This document shows positions 1-10,019 of a DNA stretch of 59,286 nucleotides, piece by piece. Where the stretch lies: NCBI GenBank assembly GCA_016182965.1, contig JACPFM010000110.1:1-59286 (forward strand), in the 5' to 3' direction. The notes beneath the pieces are model-generated. The model made no database searches. It saw only the letters and a list, made by a program, of their open reading frames with translations, and was not told where the DNA came from. This stretch comes from Deltaproteobacteria bacterium. GTDB taxonomy: Bacteria > Myxococcota_A > Polyangia > Polyangiales > JADJMO01. Position numbers and translations under genes: made by a program. The stretch's first letter is position 1. Every line of letters begins with the position of its first letter.

Positions 1-295
1 CACGCGCCGGCGGTGCAGACCTGACCCGAGGCGCACGCGGTCCCGGCGCTGCCGGCGTCGCCGACGCCGCAGCCGTCGGTCGCGCCGCAGAAGGCGCGAT
101 CGGTCTGCGGATCGACGCACTTGCCGCCGCAGATCACCTGCCCTGCGACACAAGATGTCGCACACGCGCCGGCGGTGCAGACCTGACCCGAGGCGCACGC
201 GGTCCCGGCGCTGCCGGCGTCGCCGACGCCGCAGCCGTCGGTCGCGCCGCAGAAGGCGCGATCGGTCTGCGGATCGACGCACTTGCCGCCGCAGA
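1..295. repeat. Tandem coding repeat, 162-bp period
   Basis: Bases 1-133 are identical to bases 163-295, a period of 162 bp (54 codons), inside the Cys-rich lipoprotein gene. The absence of even synonymous changes indicates recent duplication or gene conversion. Confidence 0.9.
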
Positions 296-881
296 GGATC
301 TGCCCGACGAGGCAGCTCGCCGTGCAGGCGCCGTCGGCGCACACCTCGCCGCTGCGGCACACGTTGCCCGCCGACCCGCCGTCGCCGCCGCAGCCCGCGG
401 TCGCGCCGCACCACCCGCGGCTGGTCTTCGGATCGACGCAGGTGCCGCCGCACTCGACGAGCCCGGCGCCGCACGAGACCGCGCACTTGCCGGCGCTGCA
501 CACCTCGCCGGCGGCGCAAGCGAACGAGCCCGCATCGGAGCCGCCGCAGCCGCCGCAGTTGGCGCGATCGGACTGCGTGTCGACGCAGCGCGATCCGCAG
601 AGCGTCGTGCCCGCGCTGCAGCTGATGCCGCACTTGCCCGCCGAGCACACCTCGCCGGCCGCGCACGCGACGCCGCAGCCGCCGCAGTTCGCCGGATCGA
701 GGTTGGTGTCGACGCACTTGTCGCCGCACGACGTGGCGCCCGGGCAGCGCTCCACGTCGGCGCCGGCGTCGACCGACGCATCGGGGTCGGGCGGCGTCTC
801 GGTGCCGTTGCCGCTGCTGCAAGCTGCGATAGTCCCCAGGCCTGCGGCGACCGCGGCCGTGAGCCAAAGCGAAATCTTCAT
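1..881 (-). CDS. Cys-rich repeat lipoprotein, 3' end cut by window edge
   Basis: The ATG at 879-881 opens a signal peptide ending in a lipobox-like T-I-A-A-C, followed by an acidic Asp/Ala/Pro linker. The rest is a series of Cys-rich modules of the form C-G-x-K-C-V-D-T/P-x-x-D-x-x-x-C-G-x-C-G alternating with A-G-x-V-C-x-x-G-x-C. Such arrays are common in secreted myxobacterial proteins; their function is unknown. The last two modules in the window are encoded by a perfect DNA duplication, so the array is expanding by tandem repeat. The C-terminus lies outside the window. The same NCGxCG module occurs once in the lipoprotein at 37.1 kb. Confidence 0.8.
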   Translation of the reverse strand, partial: MKISLWLTAAVAAGLGTIAACSSGNGTETPPDPDASVDAGADVERCPGATSCGDKCVDTNLDPANCGGCGVACAAGEVCSAGKCGISCSAGTTLCGSRCVDTQSDRANCGGCGGSDAGSFACAAGEVCSAGKCAVSCGAGLVECGGTCVDPKTSRGWCGATAGCGGDGGSAGNVCRSGEVCADGACTASCLVGQILCGGKCVDPQTDRAFCGATDGCGVGDAGSAGTACASGQVCTAGACATSCVAGQVICGGKCVDPQTDRAFCGATDGCGVGDAGSAGTACASGQVCTAGA

Positions 882-1202
882 GGCTTACTCACCTCTCGCG
901 CGTTGCGCGTGATCGATCGTGCATGCGCCATCGCGTGGCGCTGCGCACGACGAGATTCTACCCGTGCCGGCGGCGTTGGCTCGTGCGAATGCTGCGCGAT
1001 CCAAGGCGAAAACGATGCGCTCGCGGTCGCCTGGTCTCGATGTTGGAGACGCGCATGCGTGATGCGCGCGCGTCGCTGCGTCCGCCCGTGGCGGATCGCC
1101 GCGGAGAAGGGACCCCGCACACCGGCGAGGCGATCGCCCGGCACTCGAAGCGCGCCGAGCGCCCGCGGGAACTTCGAGCGCGTTCTGGTAAGTTCGGAGG
1201 CG

Positions 1203-3137
1203 ATGGACGCGGAGCGGCTCGGCCCACCTGACATCGAGCCCGCGCTCCTCGGGCCGGCGATCCTGGCGGCTGCCGGCGCCGCGCGGCTCGGCGTCGCGAT
1301 CACGGAGTGGAACGGCGAGCACCTCCGCCACCTCTGGGTCAACGACGTCGCCGTCCAGATCCTCGGGCGCTCTCGTGACGAGCTGCTTCGGGGATCCCCG
1401 CTCGACGTCCTCCCGGAGGACGAGCGCGACAGGCTCGCCGAGCCGCACGCGCGCCGGGCTCGGGGCGAGCCGGTGCCGCCGTCGTTCGCGACGACCATCC
1501 TCCGACCCGACGGTCGGCGCGTGCCGATCGAGGTCTCGATCTGCGAGCTCGAGCACGCGGGCAAGCGACTGTCGGTCGGGTTCTTCGTCGACCTCAGTGA
1601 TCGAGAGCGATCGGTCGCCGCGCTGAAGGCCTCCGAGGCGCGCTTCCGCAACCTGATCGAGGGCGCGCCGGACGGTGTGGTGATCTCGCGCGACGGGACG
1701 ATCCTCTACGCCAACGGCGCCGCAGCGCGCATGCTCGGGCACGACGCGCCGTCGACGCTCGTCGGGGACTCGCTGGCTCGCTACCTCGAGCCCGCCGACG
1801 TCCAGGTGATGCGCGCGCGGATCATGGAGACCATCCGCACGCGGCGCCCGCTGCCGCCGCGGGAGTACCGGGCTCGCCGCCGCGACGGCACCACCGTCGT
1901 CGCCGAGATTACGTCGCTGCCCATCGAGTTCGAGGGCGGCCCCGCGATCGTCGCGCTCGTGCGCGACGTCACCGAGCGGGCGGCGCTCCACGCGCAGCTC
2001 GCCCGCGCGGACCGGCTCGCCTCCCTCGGCACCCTCTCCGCCGGCGTGGCGCACGAGATCAACAACCCGCTCGCGTTCGTCTCGCTCGGGATCGAGGCGC
2101 TCATCCACGCGCTCGCCGACGCGCCGCTCGCGCCGTCGAAGCGGAGCGCGGTCGCGAACCTCATCGACGACATCCGCAAGGGCACCGATCGCGTCGCGGC
2201 GATTGTCCGCGATCTCCGGGTGTTCGCCCACTTCGGTGACGACACGCCGGGCTCGGTCGATCTGCCCAACGTGCTCGCCGCCGCCGCGCGCATGGCCGCC
2301 CACGAGATCAAGCCGCGCGCGCGCCTCTCGCGCGACGTGGGTCCGCTCCCGCGCGTGCGCGGCAACGCACAGCTGCTCGAGCAGGTCTTCGTCAACCTGC
2401 TGGTGAACGCCGCGCAGGCGATGCCCGAGAGGAAGCCGGACGGCGAGATCGCCATCCACGCGGCGGCCGACGGCGCCGATCACGTCGCCGTCGAGGTGCG
2501 CGACAACGGTCCCGGCATCCCGCCCGAGATCGTGAGCCGCGTGTTCGATCCGTTCTTCACCACCAAGCCGCCCGGCGTGGGCACAGGGCTCGGGCTCGCG
2601 GTGTGCCACGGGATCGTGGCGCAGTTCGGGGGATCGATCGCGCTCGAGAGCCGCCTGGGCGAGGGCACGACCGTGCGCGTCCGGCTTCTGGTCTCGGACG
2701 GTGTCGCGACGCGTCCGCCCGACCGCTCCGAGCCCGAGCGCGGCGAGGTTCGCGCGCGCATCTTCCTGATCGACGACGAGCCCGCGATCGCGCGTGGGCT
2801 GCGGATGGCGCTCGGCCGGCGCCACGACGTCACCGTCACCTGCGATCCAGCCGAGGCGCTGGAGGTGCTGCTCGGCGGCGCGACCTTCGACGTGATCCTC
2901 TGCGATCTCACGATGCCGGGCATCACCGGCGCCGACATCCACGAGCGGCTCGCCGCGTCGCGCCCCGAGGTCCTCGACCGCATGGTCTTCATGACCGGCG
3001 GCGCGTTCACCCCGCGGCTGCGCGCGTTCCTCGAGGCCGTGCCGAACCGGACGCTCGAGAAGCCGTTCTCGGTGGCGTCGCTCGAGGAGATCGTGCGGGA
3101 GCTGGCTGCCCGGGGGATGGCCACGCGGGGGAAGTGA
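1203..3137 (+). CDS. PAS-PAS hybrid histidine kinase with C-terminal receiver
   Basis: A cytosolic hybrid sensor kinase of 644 residues. Two PAS regions (about 25-135 and 145-265) are followed by a HisKA domain with phospho-acceptor H284 in A-H-E-I-N-N-P-L, an ATPase domain with N box and G-T-G-L-G-L box near residue 460, and a receiver with phospho-Asp D568 in C-D-L-T-M-P-G. No membrane segment is visible, so the signal is probably sensed through PAS. The frame is open further upstream, but ATG 1203 has a GGAGG just before it and the upstream reading is low-complexity Arg. It is followed at 100 bp by another kinase in the same direction. Confidence 0.9.
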   Translation: MDAERLGPPDIEPALLGPAILAAAGAARLGVAITEWNGEHLRHLWVNDVAVQILGRSRDELLRGSPLDVLPEDERDRLAEPHARRARGEPVPPSFATTILRPDGRRVPIEVSICELEHAGKRLSVGFFVDLSDRERSVAALKASEARFRNLIEGAPDGVVISRDGTILYANGAAARMLGHDAPSTLVGDSLARYLEPADVQVMRARIMETIRTRRPLPPREYRARRRDGTTVVAEITSLPIEFEGGPAIVALVRDVTERAALHAQLARADRLASLGTLSAGVAHEINNPLAFVSLGIEALIHALADAPLAPSKRSAVANLIDDIRKGTDRVAAIVRDLRVFAHFGDDTPGSVDLPNVLAAAARMAAHEIKPRARLSRDVGPLPRVRGNAQLLEQVFVNLLVNAAQAMPERKPDGEIAIHAAADGADHVAVEVRDNGPGIPPEIVSRVFDPFFTTKPPGVGTGLGLAVCHGIVAQFGGSIALESRLGEGTTVRVRLLVSDGVATRPPDRSEPERGEVRARIFLIDDEPAIARGLRMALGRRHDVTVTCDPAEALEVLLGGATFDVILCDLTMPGITGADIHERLAASRPEVLDRMVFMTGGAFTPRLRAFLEAVPNRTLEKPFSVASLEEIVRELAARGMATRGK

Positions 3138-3238
3138 GCCGACTCGAGGGTCGCCGTGAAGGACGCTGCGAGGCCCGGAGAATGCAGAACTCCGCCAGGG
3201 TCCATGGGATGCCGTCGAGACCGGGGAGACTCTGGCAC

Positions 3239-5536
3239 ATGACCGATGGCGAGGAGCAGCGCCGACGAGCTTCCGGGCCGGACTTCCCCGAGCTGTTCGA
3301 GAAGGCGTCGGGCCCGTGCGTGGTCCTGTCGCCCGCGCTGCGCATCGTCGCGGCGAGCGACGCGTACCTGCGTGCCACGATGCGCACGCGCGACGAGCTG
3401 ATCGACGCGGAGCTCTTCGACGTCTTCACGGATGACGCCGCCGAGCCGCACGCGATGAGCATGCGGAGGCTGCGGGAGTCGCTCGAGCGCGTCCTCGCGA
3501 CGCGCGAGGCGGACACGGTGCCCGTGCAGAAGTACGGCATCCACGTGCGAGACGGGGCGCGGAGCCCGGTCGAAGAGCGCCGCTGGACCGTCGTCAACAC
3601 GCCCCTGCTCGGCCGCGAGGGGGAGGTCGAGTACATCGTCCACTCCGTCGCAGACGTCAGCGAGACCGACCGTGTCATGGCAATCGCGGCGCAGGAAGAC
3701 ACGCGCGACGAGCTGCGTGCCCGCTTCACGGCGATCGAGGCAGAGCTCCGTGCGCGAGCGAGCGAGCTCGAAGCCACCCTCGGGCGCGAGAAGGAGCTGT
3801 CGAGGATGCTCGAGCACGTCGCGAGAGCGTCGTTGCAGATCACCGGCGCGACCATGGACGCGAGGCTCGACGAGCGCGAGGCACTGCAGCGGGTCGTCGA
3901 GTTCGCGCGGGAGCTCGTCGGCGCCCGGTTCAGCGCCGTCGGTGTCGGCGGGGACCCGACGCGACCCTTCAATCCTTGGATCTCGGACGGCGCGGATCCG
4001 GCGACCGTGGCGTCGCTCGGACACGCGCCTCGACCCGTGGGCGTGCTCGGGCACGTCGCACGGACGGGCGAGATCCTCCGGCTGCGCGACGTCAGGGAAC
4101 ACCCGAGCTCGATCGGCGTGCCGCAGCACCACATGCCGATCACGAGCTTCCTGGGCGTGCCGCTCCACGCCGGCGCGACGAGCATCGGCAACCTGTATCT
4201 GGCCAACAAGGTCGGCGCAGACGAGTTCACGGCCGAGGACGAGCGGGCGATCGTCCTGCTCGCGGCGCAGACGAGCGTCATGCTCGGCAACCGGCGCCTC
4301 TACCGCGCCCTGACCGAGGAGCGAGGCCGCCTCGATCTGCTCGCGAGGTCGGGCACGACGCTGACGCAATCGCTGGACTTCGACGCGACGCTGGAGAAGG
4401 TGGCCTCGGTGTGCGTCCCCGAGATCGGCGACTGGTCGATCGCCTGGGTGCTGGCGGACGGCGAGCACCCGCACCTGGACGCGCGCATGAGCGTGCGAAC
4501 CGAAGCCATCGATGCCGAGGTGCTCGAGAGGCTGTCGCACGCTCCGCCCCGCCTCGACCTGCCCTCGCGGGTCGCGGCGGTCGTCCACGAGGGAGCGACC
4601 TGGGCGGTCGAGGACACGGACGAGGCGACGCTCACCGAGCTCTTCGGGCTCTCGCCGGAGGACGCGAGGGCGCTCGCGGGCAAGGTCTCTTCCTTCGTCG
4701 TCGCGCCGATCGCCGGACCGGAGCGCGCCGTCGGCGCCCTCGTCGTCACCTCCCACGTGCCGCGCCGGTTCGGGCCGAAGGACATCGCGCTGGTGGAAGA
4801 GCTCGGGCGTCGCGCCGGCATGGCGCTCATCAACGCCGAGCTGCACGAACACGCCCGGCGGGCGGTCCGCACGCGAGACGAGGTGCTCGCCGTCGTGTCG
4901 CACGATCTCCGCGGGCCGCTCTCGTCGATCATGCTGCAGGCGAGGAAGCTCCAATTGGGCCTCGGGCCGGAGCAGCAACGCAGCATCGGCGCGATCCTCC
5001 GCTCTGCCCGTCGGATCGAGGGCATGATCGACGATCTGCTCAACGCCGCCGCCATCGAGGCGGGGACGCTGTCGATCACGCTCGCAGCGGAGGACCCGGG
5101 GGCGCTCGCGACCGAGGCGGTCGAGGCCGCGTCGCTCTCGGCGCGCGAGCGCGGCATCGATCTCCACGCCACGATCCACCCTGGCCTGCCTCGGGTCGTC
5201 TGCGATCGCGCACGCATCGTCCAGGTGCTGTCGAACCTGTTGGGCAACGCGCTGAAGTTCACCCAGCCGGGGGGGAAGGTGCGCGTCACCGTCGCCCGCG
5301 ACGACGATCGCGTGCGCTTCTCCGTCTCGGACACCGGCCCCGGGATCGCCGACGCCGATCTCCCGCATCTGTTCGAGCGCTTCTGGAAGGGCGGCGCGAC
5401 AGGTAACCGCGGGACGGGGCTCGGCTTGAGCATCGCGAAGGGGATCGTCGACGCGCACGGCGGGAGGATCGGCGTCGACACCGCGCTCGGGCGAGGGAGC
5501 ACGTTCTTCTTCGCGCTGCGGGCCGCGCCGAGCTGA
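3239..5536 (+). CDS. PAS/GAF sensor histidine kinase
   Basis: A soluble sensor kinase of 765 residues. A PAS-like N-terminus (about 20-150) and a short coiled coil lead into two GAF-like domains (about 205-360 and 370-540), a HisKA domain with H555 in V-S-H-D-L-R-G-P-L, and an ATPase domain ending in a G-T-G-L-G-L-S box. There is no receiver, so it must signal to a partner, possibly the receiver of the kinase just upstream. ATG 3239 is chosen because GGGGAGA precedes it; the in-frame ATG at 3183 is possible. Confidence 0.88.
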   Translation: MTDGEEQRRRASGPDFPELFEKASGPCVVLSPALRIVAASDAYLRATMRTRDELIDAELFDVFTDDAAEPHAMSMRRLRESLERVLATREADTVPVQKYGIHVRDGARSPVEERRWTVVNTPLLGREGEVEYIVHSVADVSETDRVMAIAAQEDTRDELRARFTAIEAELRARASELEATLGREKELSRMLEHVARASLQITGATMDARLDEREALQRVVEFARELVGARFSAVGVGGDPTRPFNPWISDGADPATVASLGHAPRPVGVLGHVARTGEILRLRDVREHPSSIGVPQHHMPITSFLGVPLHAGATSIGNLYLANKVGADEFTAEDERAIVLLAAQTSVMLGNRRLYRALTEERGRLDLLARSGTTLTQSLDFDATLEKVASVCVPEIGDWSIAWVLADGEHPHLDARMSVRTEAIDAEVLERLSHAPPRLDLPSRVAAVVHEGATWAVEDTDEATLTELFGLSPEDARALAGKVSSFVVAPIAGPERAVGALVVTSHVPRRFGPKDIALVEELGRRAGMALINAELHEHARRAVRTRDEVLAVVSHDLRGPLSSIMLQARKLQLGLGPEQQRSIGAILRSARRIEGMIDDLLNAAAIEAGTLSITLAAEDPGALATEAVEAASLSARERGIDLHATIHPGLPRVVCDRARIVQVLSNLLGNALKFTQPGGKVRVTVARDDDRVRFSVSDTGPGIADADLPHLFERFWKGGATGNRGTGLGLSIAKGIVDAHGGRIGVDTALGRGSTFFFALRAAPS

Positions 5537-5578
5537 CGGGCCGCTCGGCGCGGCTCGTGGCGCGCGCAGTCGCGATGC

Positions 5579-8140
5579 TCACCGGCGGGTGTCGCGCGGC
5601 AGCTCCACCGTGAACGTCGCGCCCCGCCCCGGCGCGCTCTGCACGCGGAGCGTGCCGCCCATCGCGCGCACGAACTCGTGCGCGATGAACAAGCCGAGGC
5701 CGAGGCCGCCGTAGTTGCGTTCGGAGACCGCGCGCTCGAACTTCCGGAAGATGCGGTCGTGCGCGTCCTCCGAGATGCCGATGCCCTGATCGCGCACCGA
5801 GACACGCACCATCGAGTCGTCGGCCACGACCGTGACGTCGATCGGGCTGCCCGCCCCGTACTTCAGCGCGTTGGACAGCAGGTTGGTGAACACCTGATCG
5901 ACGCGCAGCCGATCCCAGGTGACCTCGATGCCGGACGGGGCGTCGACATGGACGGGGGTCCCCGCGCGCGCCGCCTCGTGCTCGAACATCGCGACGACCT
6001 CGCGCACGACGGCCACCGCGTCGACGCGCTCGGGGTGGAGCGCGAGCTTCCGATTGGCGATCCTGCCGACGTCGAGCATGTCGTCGATGAGCGCGGTCAG
6101 GCGCTGGACGTGCTTCCGCATGCCGGCGACGTCCGCGCCGATCTTCGCGGCCAGCGCCTCGTCGGGGCTCTTGCGCGCGAGGCGCTCGAGCGCGTGGAGC
6201 CGCAGATCGAGGGGCGTGAGGGGGGTCTTGAGCTCGTGGCTCGCGACCTGGAGGAACTCCTCGCGGAGGCGCACCGCGTCGCGCAGCTGGTCGGCGGCCT
6301 CTTCGACGCGCGCGCGCGCCGCTCGTTCCCGCTCGAGCGCGCCGTCGACGGCGCGCTTCGCCTCGCGCGTCTCGGTGATGTCGAAGAACGACACCACCAC
6401 GCCGGCGATGCCGCCGGCCGTGGCCGTGCGGAGCGGGCTGGAGTTGATCATCAGCCACACGCGACGCCCGCCCGGATGCTGGACGCCCATCACGACGCCG
6501 GTCTGCGGCTCCCCCGTGCGCAGCGTGACCATGGCCGGGTGCTCTTCACCCGCGAACGGAGTGCCGTCCTCGTGGATCGCGCGCCACTCGGGATCGTGGC
6601 TCGTGCGCGCTTCGAGTTGCTCGCGCGACAGCCCGAGGAGCCGCTCGGCGCCCGAGTTGGCGACGCGGATGGCGCCGCTGACGTCCTGCACGATGACGCC
6701 CTCTTGCAGCGTCTCGATCAAGATGCGCAGCTCCGCCTCGCGCTCGCTCATCCGCCGGGTCGCGGCGAGCGCGCGCTGGTACAGCCGCGAGTTCTCGACC
6801 GCCACCGCCACGCGCCGCGCGATCTCCTCCATGAGCGTCACGTCCTCCTGCAGGAGCGGCTCCGGCGTCCTGTCGCGGAGGACCACGAGGCTGCCGATCA
6901 CCTCGCCGCCGAGCATCAGCGGCACGCCGATCACGCTGTGCGGGCGGAACCTGTCGATGTACGGCCAGTAGTCGGTCGACGAGCTCGCGCGGAGCGCCTC
7001 GAACGTGGCGTGCGGCATGAACACGGGCGCGGCCGTCTGCGCGATGCGGCCGTGCAGGCCCTCGTCCTTTCGCTGCCTGCTCCGCGAGAGCAGATCGACG
7101 ATCAGCGCGCGCGCCTCCGGATCGGTGTGGTGGCCGGCGGTCGGGTGCAGGCCCTGCTCGTCCTCCAACGACAGCCGGAGCGCGCACGCGTCGCCGATGC
7201 GCTCGGCGACCTCGTGCACGACCGCGGAGAGCACCTCGTGGACGTCGAGGCCGGCGCGCGAGAGCGCGCGCGAGGTGTGGGAGAGCGTCTCGACGCGCAC
7301 CGCCGCGCGCGCGCGCTCGGACTCGAGACGCCTGCGCGCGGAGATGTCGAGGGCCGCCGCGACGTAGTAGTCGGGCGCGCCCGACGGCGTGCGCACGAGC
7401 GACGCGGTGAGCTCGACCCACACGATCGATCGGTCCTTGCGCACGTACCGCTTCTCGACCGTGTAGCGGCTCGACCTGCCGCCGAGCATCTCCTCGGCGA
7501 GCGCGATCTCCTCGCCGAGATCGTCCGGGTGGGTGAAGCCCACGAACCCGCTTCGTCCGATCAGCTCGTCGCGCCGGTAGCCGAGGATCTCGCAGAAGCG
7601 CTGGTTGACCTCGAGCCACTCACCGTTCAGCGCGATGTGCGCGAGCCCGAGCGGCGCCTCCTCGAACGAGGCGAGGAACCGCGCTTCGTCCGGTCGCGTG
7701 CTCGACCTTCGGACCTCGTCCTCGCGGTACCGGAGGTAGAGGCTCGCGGCCGTCGAGATCCCGAGCTTCAGGGAGTCGTTCAGGACGCTTGCCTCCCACG
7801 GGTGCAGCAGCACGCCCTCGTCGGCGGCGATCTCGCAGATCGCGTCGCCGAGCGCGCCGAACTCGTCCATCGCGTCGTCGAGACGGAACCCCTCGCGCAG
7901 GCGGAGCCGAGCGTGCGCCGCCGTCGACGGCCCGGACGACGTCGTGTCGGCGGGGCGGCGATGGCGCAGCGACTCGACGAGGCCGGCGAGGAACTCGGGG
8001 ATGTGATCGACGAGCTCCGGGGTCGCGAGCTCCGCCTTCGGCCGGTCGCGAGCGACCCGGTCCGTCCAGCGACGGATGATGTCGCTCGTCCTGTCCGCGA
8101 CGACATCCGCCAGCGTTCGCGTCTGCGCGGGGCGGGCCAT
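5579..8140 (-). CDS. RsbRD/PAS/GAF/PAS sensor histidine kinase
   Basis: A soluble sensor kinase of 853 residues, convergent with the two kinases to its left. The N-terminal 150 residues resemble the RsbR-type sensory helix bundle (about D-I-I-R-R-W onward). Then come PAS (165-270), GAF (290-450) and PAS (460-590), a HisKA domain with H635 in V-A-S-H-E-L-K-T-P-L, and an ATPase domain with G-L-G-L-G-L-F. It lacks a receiver. Its output partner is not identifiable here. Confidence 0.88.
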   Translation of the reverse strand: MARPAQTRTLADVVADRTSDIIRRWTDRVARDRPKAELATPELVDHIPEFLAGLVESLRHRRPADTTSSGPSTAAHARLRLREGFRLDDAMDEFGALGDAICEIAADEGVLLHPWEASVLNDSLKLGISTAASLYLRYREDEVRRSSTRPDEARFLASFEEAPLGLAHIALNGEWLEVNQRFCEILGYRRDELIGRSGFVGFTHPDDLGEEIALAEEMLGGRSSRYTVEKRYVRKDRSIVWVELTASLVRTPSGAPDYYVAAALDISARRRLESERARAAVRVETLSHTSRALSRAGLDVHEVLSAVVHEVAERIGDACALRLSLEDEQGLHPTAGHHTDPEARALIVDLLSRSRQRKDEGLHGRIAQTAAPVFMPHATFEALRASSSTDYWPYIDRFRPHSVIGVPLMLGGEVIGSLVVLRDRTPEPLLQEDVTLMEEIARRVAVAVENSRLYQRALAATRRMSEREAELRILIETLQEGVIVQDVSGAIRVANSGAERLLGLSREQLEARTSHDPEWRAIHEDGTPFAGEEHPAMVTLRTGEPQTGVVMGVQHPGGRRVWLMINSSPLRTATAGGIAGVVVSFFDITETREAKRAVDGALERERAARARVEEAADQLRDAVRLREEFLQVASHELKTPLTPLDLRLHALERLARKSPDEALAAKIGADVAGMRKHVQRLTALIDDMLDVGRIANRKLALHPERVDAVAVVREVVAMFEHEAARAGTPVHVDAPSGIEVTWDRLRVDQVFTNLLSNALKYGAGSPIDVTVVADDSMVRVSVRDQGIGISEDAHDRIFRKFERAVSERNYGGLGLGLFIAHEFVRAMGGTLRVQSAPGRGATFTVELPRDTRR

Positions 8141-8318
8141 CGAATGTGGGATGAATGCTAGCCCGCGAGGGCAGCACGAAGCACACCGCAGCCGCGGGAG
8201 AAATCTCGTCCACGGCTCGACCGCGCCGGCCGTCGTGGTCCCGCTCTTGGACCTGTCAGCATGCGCCGTCTTTCGGACGCAGCACCTCGAGCGTCACGAC
8301 GCCGGGGTCGAGCGCCGA

Positions 8319-8753
8319 TCAGTCGAACGAAGGGCGAGATTCGCGGCTCGCGACCGCCTCGAGCGTCGCGCCCGCGCGCGCCCGGTCACGGCGCACGACG
8401 TCGGAGAGGCTGATCACGCCCTGGAGCCGGAAGTCCTCGTCGACGACCAGGATGCGCGACACCTTGGCGCGGGCCATGTGATCCTCGGCGACGCGGACGT
8501 CGTCGTCGGGCTTGCACGCGACCAGCTCGTCGTTCGTCATGATCGCGGAGACCGGGCTGTAGGGCCCGACGCCCGCCGCGATCCCGCGCACGACCATGTC
8601 GCGATCGGTGAGCGTGCCGATCACGTGCTTGCCCGAATCGCAAACGGGCAAGAACCCGACCGACGAGTCGCGCATGAGGCACGCCGCCTCCGAGATGGTC
8701 GTGCTCGCCCACAGGAACTTCACGTCCGTCTTCATCAGCTCTCGGCAACGCAT
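8319..8753 (-). CDS. Two-CBS-domain protein
   Basis: A 144-residue protein made of a pair of CBS motifs (first about 8-65, second about 70-130, with G-T-L-T-D-R-D and G-V-I-S-L-S-D-V). Stand-alone CBS pairs bind adenosyl nucleotides and act as energy or ligand sensors for partner proteins. The start is well supported by AGGAGG about 6 nt upstream. The intergenic stretch 8141-8318 before the next gene carries nothing recognisable. Confidence 0.88.
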   Translation of the reverse strand: MRCRELMKTDVKFLWASTTISEAACLMRDSSVGFLPVCDSGKHVIGTLTDRDMVVRGIAAGVGPYSPVSAIMTNDELVACKPDDDVRVAEDHMARAKVSRILVVDEDFRLQGVISLSDVVRRDRARAGATLEAVASRESRPSFD

Positions 8754-8896
8754 CGCCGTGCCTCCTTGCCTCGCGAGTCGTGCTCGCTTCCCCGTGTGGC
8801 GACAGAGGACGCAAGGCCCGTGCGCGGCATGGTGCCGCCGCGGTCGCCGCGCTTGCGCGGGCCCTGGGGGCCGCAGAGGGAGGAGTTGGCCGGCGA

Positions 8897-9334
8897 TCAA
8901 TCGCCCTCCGAGCGGCGATTGGCCTTCACCGTCGGCGCGTCTGACGTGTCGATGCAGGCTTCGGCAGGCGAAGAGGCGAGGCGCGCCGCGACGGCGCGAC
9001 GTGCGAGCCACGACTCGATCGCCGCGCGGAACTCGAGCCCGGAGCTGGGGCGCGGCGCCACGTGGATGCCGCCGGCCGCGTCCTCGAGTTGGCCGTCGTT
9101 GAACACGATCACGGATGTGCCGTGACCGGAGACGAACTCGCAGACTGCGTGCGCGGCAGGGAGCTCGGCGCAGAGGACGAGATCGAAGCGATGACGGTGC
9201 GTGAGGAACTTCGCGTCGGCGGCGCCGGCCGCGACGACCACGTGCCAGCCTTGCCCGGCGAGCGCGTCCGCGGCGAGCGACACGAGTTGCATGGAATCGG
9301 CCACGAACAGGATTCGCACGGAGCGCTGCGGCAC
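8897..9334 (-). CDS. Degenerate receiver-like protein
   Basis: A 145-residue protein. GTG 9334 is preceded by GGGAGG at good spacing. The N-terminal part has the beta-alpha rhythm of a response-regulator receiver (R-I-L-F-V-A-D-S, then F-D-L-V-L-C-A-E), but the acidic pair is reduced to one Asp and the phospho-Asp position is Ala. If it is a receiver it cannot be phosphorylated in the normal way. No output domain follows. It lies upstream of the CBS gene on the same strand, so the two may be co-transcribed. Confidence 0.6.
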   Translation of the reverse strand: MPQRSVRILFVADSMQLVSLAADALAGQGWHVVVAAGAADAKFLTHRHRFDLVLCAELPAAHAVCEFVSGHGTSVIVFNDGQLEDAAGGIHVAPRPSSGLEFRAAIESWLARRAVAARLASSPAEACIDTSDAPTVKANRRSEGD

Positions 9335-9614
9335 GAGCTGACCTCCCGTTGGCCCAACGCGGGGGACGCATGCCCAGCCCCGGCGCGCTTCGCGCCCATG
9401 CGCCCCCCGGCGGGACGTACTTTGTGCCAGCAGACCGGCGCGTTGGAAATGCGAAAATCGCATGGGCGCCGTTCGAATCAGCGCCTCCGCACCAATGCGG
9501 GACGCCAGCGCAGCGTCGCTCGTTCGCGGCCGCGTGGGGCGCGCGTCCGGCAGCGTCCGGATTGGCGCAGCGTCTCGTTCGGCGTCAAGATCACCGGGTC
9601 ACAGGGGGCAGTCC

Positions 9615-9884
9615 ATGTCGAGCGCGTCGCGCGTCGTGTCCGCGACTCTCGTGCCGCACGCGTCGGCGTGCGCTCGCCGTGACCCTCGCGCGCGGATCGT
9701 CCCTTCGCGCGTGGACGTGCACGACGACGGCAGCGCGGTCGCGTGGTACGGCGACGCGCCGCTGCTCTGGTACGAGTCGCTCGAAGCGCTGCTCGCGGCG
9801 CACGCGCTCACGACGGCGGACGTTCGGCGCGCAGATGCCGCCGACATCGCCGAGGACCTGCGCCTCCTGAGGAAGACCGCCTGA
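9615..9884 (+). CDS. Small hypothetical protein
   Basis: An 89-residue protein of unknown function. The frame is open further upstream, but ATG 9615 with a G-rich stretch just before it gives the sensible N-terminus. The middle contains a compact D-D-G-S-A-V-A-W-Y-G-D segment and the C-terminus is an acidic amphipathic helix. No family is recognised. Confidence 0.5.
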   Translation: MSSASRVVSATLVPHASACARRDPRARIVPSRVDVHDDGSAVAWYGDAPLLWYESLEALLAAHALTTADVRRADAADIAEDLRLLRKTA

Positions 9885-10019
9885 GCTCGAGGCCGTTCAT
9901 GCAGGTCGCGAGCTTCATGCACCTCGGATCGGCCAGGCACGCATCGAGATCCGCGACCGCCGCATGACAGCGCTGTCGCACGGCGCGGCGCGCGGTGCGT
10001 GGCTCGCGGGCGATTTTCG

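Noticed and set aside
1..295. CRISPR-like repeat
   Set aside because: The repeat is long, coding and without spacers; no CRISPR array or cas gene is seen in the window.
885..5458. Long antisense readings opposite the sensor kinase genes
   Set aside because: They are shadows caused by GC-rich third positions; the opposite strand has complete kinase motifs.
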